Origin: Serripes groenlandicus
Taxonomy: Eukaryota; Mollusca; Bivalvia; Cardiida; Cardiidae
Assembly (NCBI GenBank): GCA_031761405.1
Contig: JASEVX010000007.1
Location: 29,290,859 to 29,354,858, forward strand
Reading direction: 5' to 3'
DNA: 64,000 bases
Below the pieces are notes generated by a model. That model was not told the origin of the DNA. It was given only the letters and a program-made list of their open reading frames with translations, and did no database searches. The translations under genes were made by a program, and so were the position numbers. Below, piece by piece: positions 1 to 12,200 of the stretch. How positions within the stretch are numbered: the first letter of the stretch is position 1; each line of letters starts with the position of its first letter.

Positions 1-189
1 ATATCTCTATAAATAATGTTTTAAAAAATTATTGAATGGCGTTGAAATTATTGTGACAAAAGGAGAAATTGCTCATGAGCGTTAGTGCCTGGCCTAACTT
101 AATCATTGCTCATTAGCAATTTCCTCCGTTGTCACAATGTTTTCAAAAAGTGTCTACAGCAGAGGTGTCTGAATGTTGGAAAGGGTTAA
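1..189. mobile_element. TTAA palindromic MITE, left end cut by window
   Basis: Matches the family from the central palindrome (AGGAGAAATTGCTCATGAG) to the right terminus GGAAAGGGTTAA at 178-189. About 28 bp of unrelated sequence sits in the palindrome near 78-106, so this copy is interrupted. Confidence 0.7.
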
Positions 190-213
190 ACATATATTTT
201 GCTTCCATTTTAG

Positions 214-267
214 ATAGAGACAGGCGCAGGGGTAGAAACAGCCATTAACCAACTAGAACAGGAAAAG
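214..267 (+). CDS. EEA1: EEA1 exon 1 of window (coiled coil)
   Basis: 54 nt, 18 codons, phase 0 at both ends. Acceptor ...CCATTTTAG, donor GTAAAT. Reads IETGAGVETAINQLEQEK. Short, so it is the least certain exon by content, but the frame joins cleanly to exon 2. A TTAA MITE terminus ends only 24 bp upstream of it. Confidence 0.75.
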
Positions 268-3200
268 GTAAATGTATTCTTATTACGTATGGTAGATTTT
301 GTTATGTCTATCCAAAAACATAATGTACATGTTTCCTAAATGAAAGAAAACATCTAAGGAAATGAATTGAATTATTGTACACACAAATGGATGATTTACG
401 TGTCGCCTGGATCACATCTCCATCATCTGTCTGTCTGTCACTGACATTGAGCCACAAGAGCTCGGACTGTAATTGGGAGGGCTATCAGTTAATGGGTCTT
501 GAGTTTGAACTAAGACTTGGCCATTAATTATTTTTCAATGAATCATACAGAGGTCCGGATAAGGAGGGTTATACAGCTCTTTTCCCAAAATTTTATCTCT
601 TATTATCCAACCAAACCCTATGATGTCTGTGCTCAAAAGAATTCTCTCAGTTTAGGAGATTCTTTTAAATATCAACAAAATAGGGCTGGAGGATCAAATA
701 AGGACTTCATAGCATGCAAAATGCCCCTTACCTTGAGCTCTGTAAATGGCATAAGTCATTGTGACCAGCATCATTCGTCTTTCATCACTGTGCTAAACAT
801 ATTCTATGTAGACAGTAACCTGGTAAAAAATGTTGTATATGGAGTACAGGTGGGAGAAAGCCTTTTTATTACATTCCTATCAAAGAACTAAGAGGATTTA
901 TCAATGTAATAATTTTCAAAATTTTCACACTGTATATCATCACTAGTGATGATATCAATTTTTTAATGATAATATCATTTTGCCGGAACTACTTTTTGTA
1001 CTTTCCAAATTATTTTCAATTTACTGAAAAATGTAAACAATGTGAAAACTATTCTAAACTTACCTTCAGTGTATCTTTAGATCAGTATTGTCAATATTCA
1101 ATTGAAATTCCTGTACTATAAATCTCCATTTTTTAAAAATCCATGATAGGCTTCTAGTCAAGTAATTATTATGTTTCTTATCAATGGTGATGTTTATGCA
1201 GTGAGTCACATTTCCCAAGTCAAAGATGCTTGCATTTTCAAACAAACATACTCTTATGAACAAAAATACAAATTACAAACTGCCTTAAAGTTAAAAACAC
1301 TGTTAGTCCTTTCCTTCATTTGTTAGCCTTTATACGCATGGTTATTACAAATGACTGTCGTGATATAACTGAAAAACTTTTGAAAATGGCATTAAACTCC
1401 AATCAATCAATTCCATTACTGTCTAATTGGCAGGCACTTGAACACACTCTTGTTAATGTCACATGTCAAACTTCAAGGAAAGATTCCTCCCTTTTTGACA
1501 ATGCTTTCAACTATGTATCAAAATTAGACATTGCTTGTTTATCTTCAGATGATCAAAACAAAAACCAATAAAAAATAAATGTCATTTCAAGTAGGCGGTT
1601 AAAAGAGATTGTTTCGATAGTACCCTTTTCAAATCTACAGCTGACAATCATAAAAGAATCTATGCAAACAGTTTCTCAAACAACAAATTAATTTTTGTTA
1701 AAAGTTTAATTAATAAAAAGAGTTATAAACATTTTGGTAATAGGAGAAATCGCTACGTATGAGCAATTTATTCTTTTGCCACAATGTTTTAAAAACCCAG
1801 CTGCTGCAGATGCAATGAAAAGCGTCTGCATTGGGAAAGGGTCAAAAGCAATTGTTTAGATATAACATATAATTAATGTTATTCTTAACTTTTCTACAGA
1901 AACAATTACAAGAGAAAATAACATCACTGAATGCCACACTACAAAGCCAGAATGAAGAGCACGTCAAGGAGGCAGATGAGTTCTATAGACAGTTACAGGA
2001 GGTTAAAAACAAGTTAGAAGTCACTGAAGGCAACAATACTAAGCTACAGTCTACCCTGGATGATAAAACAGAGAAACTGACAGGTTCTCTACAGAAGGTG
2101 AAGGAGCTGGAAACCACTGTGGTAGCTAAGGTAAGTCAGCCACTAGATTCTTGACCCAGCTCATGGTACTTTGTGACCAGTGAAGATCCTGATCAGCCCA
2201 TGTTTCTGTGCCAACCGTTGGTCAATAATTGTTGATAAATTTGATATGTATGATGGTCCGTTTTTAACCCTTTCCCTCATACGACAATTCTGCAGCAGAC
2301 GACTTTGAACATATTTTGTCAAACAATTAAAAATCTCTATAATTGAATGGATAACTTATGACTAAAATTTCTTCTTTTGTCACTATGTTTTCAAAAAGCT
2401 GTCTGCTGCAGAGGCATCAGAAAGCGTCTATATGAGAATTGTCGTATGAGGGAAAGGGTTAAGTAACACAAGTTTGTCATTTATTGAATTGTAACATCAA
2501 GAAAGTTGGAATCAATTTCTTCTTTTCTATCTGTGTTCTTTAAATTGTTCTGAGCCGAGCCCCAGTAGCTCAGTCGGTAGCGATGTGGGCAGTCAATCCA
2601 GGGGTTGTGAGTTTGAATCCCGGCTAGGCCAACTTTTTTTCCGACAATTGACAAAAGTCAATGTGACATGCGTCATTCGTCTTCCACCACTGGGCTAAGT
2701 CTATGTGGAAAAGCAGCCAATTGCTTGGGAAGATTGTTGTGTGGAGTACTGGTGTGAGAAAACCAGGAAATGCATGAGTAGGTGAACTGGCCGCCGTGAT
2801 ATAACTGAGAAATTGTTAAAAACGGCGTTAACCCCAATCAATCATTTAAATTGTTCTGCTGCTAAGCTGTCTAGAAAATGCAGTCAAACTAGTTACATGT
2901 CAATAAACCCTTATGTGATCTGAACAAGGGATGCAAACATAACATTTTTGTTTGACGGGACTCAAAACATATTCTGTCCAAAGGGAAAGGCACCTTTATT
3001 TCAATGCTGGCTGATTATGTGAACACTTATTTCTCAACACTTTCCCGAATACAACAAATCTGCAGCAGATGACTAAGATGACATCTAGACAAAAATTAGG
3101 AAATGCTCTGTACATGTTAGTTTAACCCTTTCCCTCATATAGACGCTTTCTGACGCCTCTGCAGCAGACGGCTTTTTGAAAACATAGTGACAAAAGAAGA

Positions 3201-6200
3201 AATTGCACAAAACGTGCAATTTCTCCTTTTGCCACAATGTTTTCCACTTTTTGTGGTTATCCATTCAATTATGGAGATTTTCTATGTTTTAACAAAATAT
3301 GTTCAAAGTCGTCTGCTGCAGAACTGTCATATGAGGGAAAGGGATAATCAGTGAACAGAGTTGAAAACATTTTAGGCAAAAGGAAAATTTGCTCTTTATG
3401 AGAAATTTCTCCTTTTGTCAAATATTTTTTAAAAGTCGTCTACTGCAGAGGCATCAGAAATTGTCTATATGTGGGAAAGGGATAATATTGTGGAGACAAT
3501 GTCACACCAAAACTAACCTAGGAGCTCAGTGAAAATCCATATCAGCCTGTTTCTGTGTGCAGTATGATCTGGATATTCTCTGTTTTGCCATGTAGATATA
3601 AAAGCATCGTAGAAGCCACAGGAAGATTGCCATCTCAACTATCAACTGCCTTTACAAGTATACAGTTTGACCATAATCATCATTAATTTTAGTATGATAT
3701 GGCCAAAATATGTATTTTTTTTTAATGCTTTTATAATTGATTCTTCCAGAATGAGCTATTATTGGCATCAGAGGCAGCTAAAGTGAGTCAGAGAACAGAC
3801 CTTGAAGATCATATTAAAACAGCACAGAACAGTCTAGAAGAGAAGAAAACTGAACTACAGCGTGTACAGCAAAACTTGGAACAGGTTTGTTTAACAATTC
3901 GCAACAATATCGTCAGATTTTGCTTGTGTTTCTTATATTGTGTTAGAAACCTCCTCATAAATGAGTTAAGGTTACCTGTGTCCTTCTTATAGGAGTTCTT
4001 ATATTGAGGATTTCTGCAACTGTGTTAGTAAAGTTTTTGTGTTGAATGGTAAATAAGGAGAAATATGTTTTCCTAAAGAAATATCTTGATTCTGGATTTG
4101 TAATTATCAATCCTTTCAAAGTATAAATATTTGATTCTAATGAAAATATTGAATAATCTTGACAAATACAAGGTTTCCCACATAGAAGGAACAATGAAAG
4201 ATGAGAGAGTGCTCATTTGTGTTTAGTATTCTTAACCCTTTCCCTCATACAACAATTCTGCAGCAGACGACTTTGAACATATTTTGTCTAAAAAAAAAGA
4301 AAATCTTTATAATTGAATGGATAATCTATGACTAAAAATGGAAAACATTGTGGCAAAAGGAGAAATTGCTCGTTTTGAGCAATTTATTCTTTTGTCACTA
4401 TGTTTTCAAAAAGCCGTCTGCTGCAGAGGAATCAGAAAGAGTCAATATGAGGGAAAGGGTTAATACCTTTACTACGTACAACAAATCTGCAGCCGACAAC
4501 TTTGAAAACATCAAGGCAAAATTATGTGAACTCTCTATAAATGAAGGTTTAATTATTGAATGGAGTTGTAATCGCTTGCTTTAGAAGCGTCAACCAATGT
4601 CTATATGAGTTAATATTTTCTGCATAACCCTTTCCCTCATATAAACGCTTTCGGACGCCTCTGCAGCAGATGGCTTTTTCAAAACATAGTGACAAAAGAA
4701 GAAATTTCACAAAACGTGCAATATCTCTTTTTGCCACGATGTTTTCCACTTTTAGTCATAGGTTATCCATTCAATTATTGAGATTTTCTATGTTTTGACA
4801 AAATACGTTCAAAGTCGTCTGCAGCAGAATTGTCGTATGAGGGAAAGGGTTAAGGGAAAGTTTTAAAAATCAGTTTCAATGTTGACAGTATGTCATTATC
4901 CAAAATTTGTTTCCACATTTACTTTTTTATTACAGGCAGAAGCAGATATAAGCAACAGAAAGAAGAAGATCGGTGAACAAGAAAGCACAATTAAAGATCA
5001 AAATGACAGACACAATGAGCTTCTACAAAACTGCAAAGCCTTGGAGAGGCAAGTCAGTGAAAAGGTATGTAAACACCAAAGCTCTTGATAATTGAATTAC
5101 AGGTCTGGAAGAGATATTTTAATTTTTCAGTTAATTTAATTAATGGACTACCAAGAAAATCTATCTAACATGCTAGGCCAAGAAAGACAAACAAATGTCA
5201 AACTCTTTCCCTTATACTCATAGACGCTTTCCGATGCCTCTGCAACAGATGGATTTTTGAAAACATAGTGACAAAAAAAGAAATTGCTCAAAACAAGTAC
5301 CGTAAATACTCGGTTATAAGACGCTTTTTTTTACCTTCAAAATCGAAAGTAAAGTTGGGGGAGCGACTTATAAGCGGGTGAAGCAAAATTTCAGAAAAAA
5401 AATACCCACCAAGCTACCTATCTTCAAAAGCTGTCATTTATATAAAGAGCCGATTTAACAGAATAATTCAAGTTTGATTGAAATAATAATTACATATTGA
5501 ATTGATTTGTTTAGAAACTGAACAGAAGAAAAAATATAATTATGAATTTACACTCTTTTGTCTTTATTGTTTTGATTTATTCACGATCAGAAGCCATTTT
5601 GATTTTTGTGAAAATATAAATTGCAGATGGATTTTCCATATGTCATGTAAACTTGCCATTCATTGCAGAGTACTCAACTGGAAGAGCTTAATCAAGAAAA
5701 AGGCAAGCTGCAAGAAGAACTCAATAGTAGTCAACAACTGGCAGAAGACGGACGCCTACAACTCATGAAAGTTCAGCTTGAATTTACACAAGTATGTGTT
5801 ATATGTAATGTTCCTAGTCTTGATAAAACCTTTCCTTGATACAGATGACTTAAGATGCCATTTGATTGGGATTGATCTGGAAATAACACCGTTTTTAACA
5901 ATACATCATTGATATCATGGCAGCCAACTCATTTATCCATCTGTTTTCTTGCTTTTTTTTGCACAGGCTCTCTACACACCATTCTTCCTAGGCAACTGAC
6001 TTCCTTCCCACAAATTACTTTTTAGCCTGTTTGTGGCAAACAAATTATGTTAGCCATTATCATTTATGTTAATCATTGGGTTCAAACTAACAAATCCTAG
6101 ATCATTAACCTTGTCTTTACTAACTGAGGAATCCGCCATGGTTGTGTGGTTAGCTTTGAAACTTGGTGTCCGGGGTTTGATCCCCAGTTGCAGCACAACG

Positions 6201-9200
6201 GTTATGATCAAGTTCCCTTGGGAAAGGCACATCTCCTAGCCTAGTACTGGTTTGTTTACCCAAGGATCATGAATATGTGAACTATCACCATGATATAACT
6301 GAAATAATATTAAAAACGGCGTACAATTACTAACTGAGTTATCCTGCCATAAAGCACAAATAGGGAATATCTTTATGAATATATGTATGATTATTAAAAA
6401 GAGTTGGAAACGTTGTGGCAAAAGAAGAAATGGCTCATTGCCTTGATGTTAACCAAAGTCGTCTGCAGCTGATACATAAAAAAAACTGGTTTAGAACAGC
6501 TGTTCATCCTTTACCTGTTGTGGTTTTTCTTCTATGAATACATGTAAGTATAAAAGATCTTGAAAGGTTTGAAGAATTGTATTGATAAAAATTTGAAAAA
6601 TATTGTGGGGGAAAAAAAAAAGTCACTTTGATAAATTCTCCTTTTTGAAAATGCATCAGCTGCAGCGGCATCTAATTTTGTCTTTATCAGCAAATGTATT
6701 TGGAGGAAACCTGAAATGATTATATAGCTTTGCAAAAGTATATAAGTATACGTAAATTTTAGTGTCACCTGCATTTGTAGAGTGATTTACGGGAATCACT
6801 TCTCTGATATCAAACTAATTGAGGGCTTCATGTAGTTACAACCGTTTTGTATGAAACCATCAATCTGTCATGCTTTCACTTATTGATTTATTCAGGCCAT
6901 TTTTTTTTGAATTATTTTTGCAGCTTTCAGAGGCCAACGAAAGTGAAGCTACCTCCTTCAAGGACAAAATAAATAGTTTGGAGACACATTCTCAGAAACT
7001 GAACACAGACATACAACAAAAGGTATGGCAAGCCAATTTCTATAAAACAAAAGTATACATGTTAATTATAACAGTATAATAAAACATATATTCAACTAAA
7101 GATAGGACAAACCAAATTTTTTTCATAAACTTTAATAACTTAACCCACTTTTTCACATACATTAAATCTGCAGCATTCTGCTAATGCTAAATGCTAAATG
7201 ATATTGACAACCCACTACTGACTGAGCTACCGGGGCTTGGCATGATGGCTTGGAACCTAAAGGTAGACCTATATTTCTTATCCTTTAGGGAGAAGAAACT
7301 GTTCAGTTACAAAAAGCACAAGCAGATGTGACAGAAAAGCTCAAGACTACCTCAAAGCAATTGGATGACTCGCAGAAACAAACAAAGGACTTGGAAGTTA
7401 AACTAAAGAAGGTAGGCCCTTTGCAGACCTTAGTTTGCTCTAGGTTAACCCTTTATGTAATATAAACAACTTTTGATGCTATGGTAGCTGACAACTTTTC
7501 AAAAAAATTCAACTCTGTATCAAAAGTCTTTCCCACATACAACAAATCTTCAGCAGATGACATTGAAAACATTTAATTAAAAATCAAAACTATATAAATG
7601 CTCTACAAATGAAAGAACAATTACTGAATAAAGTTTAAAATCCTGTGTCAAATGGAGAAATTGTTCACTATGAGCAATTTCTCTTTTTTTCCACAATGTT
7701 TGAAAAAGTAGTGTGCTGTAGAGGTGTCAGAAAGTGTCTGTATTTAAGAAAAGGTTAAACCTTTACATGATACAAACAACTTGAGATGCCTTGGTAACTG
7801 ACAACGTTTGGAAATGCTTCAGGTTTTCATCCATGGATGTTTTCAAAGCATATGGCTTCAAGAAAATATTATAAAAATGATCTAACCCTTAATCCAGACA
7901 ATTTTTGAAAGATTGTGGTAAAAGACGATATTGCTCATTATGAGCAATTTCCTTTTTTGTCACAATGTTTTCAAAAGTTGTCTGTAACAGATCAGCCAAA
8001 ATGCTTCTACATTTGGGAAAGGGATTAAACTCTGTACCAAATTAAAATTATATCTTTCTTCTTTTGCCTCAATGTTTTCAAAAGTTGTCTGCCTGTGGAA
8101 AAAGGATTAAATATTTTCTCTGATTTCCCTCTTTTTTATAGACTATTTCAGAGAAAAAGAAAGAAAGGTCGAAGCTTTTAGAACAATTAGAGAACAATCA
8201 AAAAGAAAGTAGCTCTAAAGAGGAGGAACTTCAACTACAGGTAAAATCAACGCTTTGAAGAGTTTCTGACGCCTCTGCAGCAGACGACTTTTGTAAACGT
8301 TGGGGCAGAAGGAGAAATTGTTAACCCTTTCCAAAATATAACACATCTGCAGTAGACAACTTTGAAAGCATCTAATCAAAATATGGTAAATCTTTAGGAA
8401 TGATGGAGTTGAAAACAGTGAGGCAAAAGAAGAAATTCCTCATATTTTAGACACTTTTATCCAGATGTTATTAAAGTTGTCTGCTACAGATTTGTTGTAT
8501 GTGGGAAAGAAATTAGATATCCTTGCATATGTCAACAGCAAAGTCTCAGTCAAGCTGGTGCATATCACACAGTCTCATGAGAGTCTTCACTGTCTGTCAA
8601 CATTTCAGCCTTTCTAAATAAATTACATCACATAAAAAGTTCAATATGAAATGGCACCATATAATGAGATCAACAAAGCTTAGAACAGGGGAAAATTCTG
8701 ACCAACTGAATCATTCAGTACTTTGTAGAATAGTTTAATATAATAAATTATATTTTCTAATTGAAGAAAGCTAATTATTATATTTTCTAATTGAAGAAAG
8801 CTAATTATTATATTTCCAAGGTGTTGCACTAAATATATTTTAAATATGAAAAGTTTCAACATGATTGGATGTAAAAATGTGACTGCACCACATACATACA
8901 ATACTCAAATACTTCTCTTTGTTTGTACATGTAGTAAGTTAACCCTTTCCCTCATACGACAATTCTGCAGCAGACGACTTTGGAAACATGTGGACACAAA
9001 TATAGAAATTATAAATGACCTGACAAATAAAGACCTCCTGTTAACCCTTTCCCTCATACAACAATTCTGCAGCATAATTAAATGGATAACCTATGACTAA
9101 AAGTGGAAAACATTGTGGCAAAAGGAGAAATTGCACGTTTTGTGCAATTTCTTCTTTTGTCACTATGTTTTCAAAAAGCTGTCTGCTGGAGAGGCGTCCT

Positions 9201-12200
9201 AAGCGTTTATATGAGGGAAAGGGTTAAAGGGCATGTAAACCCTTTCCCATTCACAGAGTAATTAAAAACATTGTCATATTAAGCAATTTCTGCTTTTGGC
9301 ACAATGTTTGAAACTCTTATTCATTGAATATAATTTCATGCATATAGATTTTCAATATTTTTGCCTAGATATTTTCAAAGTTGTCTGCTGCAGCTTTGTT
9401 GTATGAAGGAAAAGGCAAAACCTTAATCTGGTACACATAAGACTTGTTCATCAGAGGACCGTCGCAAATATTGTGGGAAAAGGATAATTTGTTTGATATG
9501 AGGTTTTCCTCTATTGGTGATCCTGAATGAAAAATTTATAAAAAGTAGGCGTTAAACTTCAATCAATTAATCAATCTATCCAAATTTCTATATCAGGTAG
9601 ATAGTTAAATTTCTATGGTGTGTTTTATAGATATTGATCTGTCAAGTTCAATGGTGTATTTTGTAGATATCTGATCTGTCAAGTTCAATGATGTATTTTG
9701 TAGATTTCTAATCTGTCAAGTTCAATGATGTATTTTGTAGATTTCCGATTTGTCAGCTGAAAGGAAGAGATTATCTGATGATAAGACGTACCTAGAGGAA
9801 CAAGTTAGCTCACTTCAAGGTGACCTCACTGAAAAACAAGAGGAATTAGAAAGTCAACAACTAACTTTGGATAATGAAAAGGTAACAATAGTGTTAACCC
9901 CTTCCCACTTGTAGACACTTTTTGATGCCTCTGCAGCAGACGACTTTTGAAAACATTGTGGCAAAAGGAGAAAATTCACATGACAAGCAATTGATATTAT
10001 TGATATACTTTTATTAACAGAGACTTTCCACTTTTTTGCCAAGATGTTTTCAAAGTGGTCTGCTGCATATTTGTTGTATGTTTGTAAGGTAAATTGACAT
10101 TTAAAAGTCCCTTCTCTTCATTTTCTTTCACATTTTAAGGGAGGTTGCGGATACAATTCCTGGCCAGGTCATACCAAAGACTTAACCCTTTCCCTCATGT
10201 AGACGCTTTCTGACACCTCTGCAGCAGACAGCGTTTTGAAAACATAGTGACAAAAGAAGAAATTGCACAAAACATGCAATTTCTCCTTTTGCCACAATGT
10301 TTTCCACTTTTTGTCATAGGTTATCCATTCAATTATGGAGATTTTCTATGTTTTGATAAAATACGTTCAAAGTCGTCTGCTGCAGAATTGTCGTATGAGG
10401 GAAAGGGTTAAAAATGGTACTTTCTTGGCTTTCTTTCCTTGGCGCTCTAGATTGTGGAGTTAGCATTACAAATGCATTGCTGTCGACTAGTAGTAAATCT
10501 GATACCATGGCACAATCACCTTTTTACACCTCCTTGTCTAGACCTTGATTTGTGGGATAAAACCAACATTGTGGACTGCATAAAGTATCGACCCGTATCA
10601 GCCTAAGCATGCCGCACAGGCTCACCTGGATAGATACATTTCGCCTCCTTTGGATTTTCTGTTTCAGGAATCATTACTCTATACCTCTATCACCCTGAGT
10701 TGGAATGTGTCGGCCCGGATCAGTCTTCGCAGATTGCACAGGCTGATCTGGGTCGATACATTACGCAAATGCCTTAATGTTGGTTTTCTCGCGGGACGGC
10801 TCAAATTATGTTTTTTATTATTTTATCATTGTCTGTTTAATAAGAAAAATTCATATTGTTTGTGTATTTTTCCAGAAAACATTTAAAGAAACATTATTGA
10901 GTTCAGAGAATGACGGTGTAACAGTGCAACAACAGCTAACTAGTGAAATAGATCAACTTAAACTTAATTTAGAAACTGAACAGGTAAGGTGAAAGCTATG
11001 TGCGAGCCAATACAGGCAGCATCACACAAAAACCAACCTTCAGTGTTTTGATTTTAACCCTTGACCCCTACATGCACATTCTGACGCGTTTGCAGTTGAT
11101 CATTTTTGAAAACAGTTTGGTAAAAGAAGAAATTGCTCATGATGAACAATTTCTCCTTTTGCCACAATTTATGGCAATTCAGATCAAATGACATATTTAT
11201 ACAGTCAGTTGTAAGTTAAACGTTTGTCAAGAAGTTTTCAGAATCCTTGTAGGACTCTATAGCGAAAGTGAAGATCCTGATCACACTGGTCTGAATCTAT
11301 GCTGGTTACTAAATCCTGAAGGTTTTCATGTGACATGGCTGACATAGTTATTTCATCAGAGATAATAATTGATAAACCTTTTCCCCGATTTAAACCATTT
11401 AGTACACAGCAGACAGCTTTTGAAACGGAGAAATGGCTAAAATGAAGCTATTTCTCCTTGAACCACAATATATTCAGATCTGTTACAAAAATGCAGTTTT
11501 AATTGTCTAGATTATGCAGCAATCGCGCAGACTGATCTGATTGTGCTGTTTTCCGATTAGTCATAGAAGGTTTCTAAAAACTTTCATAAACAGTATCAAC
11601 TTGGATTCTTAGTATGAATATGTCTTTTTCTACATGTGAATAATTATGTTTTTGTTTTGTTTTCCTGTAATACTGTTTATATATATATATTAATTTAATT
11701 GGATTTTAGAAAAAATCCTCGAAGCTGACAGAAAATGAGAATTCCCATAAACAAGAAGTAGCAGATTTAAAAAAAGTAAAGTCATCTTTGGAAGACACGT
11801 TAAACTCCATGCGACAGGAGTTGAATGGTACTAAACTGAACATGGAAAAAATGGTAAGATCTTTATCTCTTTCCCACATAATGAAGATGCATTTTTAAGC
11901 ATCTGTAGCTGACACCATTTGAAAACATTCTGGCACAAAGATAAATTGCTTATAATAATATTTGTTCCCCTTTCCTGAAATATCTATGGGGATTTTCCAC
12001 ATTTTTGTCCAGATGTTTTCAAAGTCATCTGCTTCAAATTTGTTGTATGTGAGAAAGGTTAATGTTTTCAAAGAGTTTATGATTTTTCGACATCTTACAT
12101 TGAGATGTTTGGTGGCTGGTATCCAATGCAATCTGTGTTATATTTTAAAATATATGCAGAAAAAAGTTTATAGACAGACAGAAATGTCAATCACCATTAT

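Noticed and set aside
517..891. 124-codon open frame on the + strand
   Set aside because: It lies over a decayed SINE-like repeat, has no splice context and no recognisable domain.
1876..2154. ATG at 1876 as a start of a separate gene
   Set aside because: The ATG lies in the intron before the TTTCTACAG acceptor; exon 2 joins in frame with exons 1 and 3.
2556..2640. Functional tRNA gene
   Set aside because: A and B boxes are present but the arms do not close into a cloverleaf and the sequence runs on into a SINE body with a 3' repeat tail. The same holds for the heads at 6127, 39250, 45500, 58320 and 62166.
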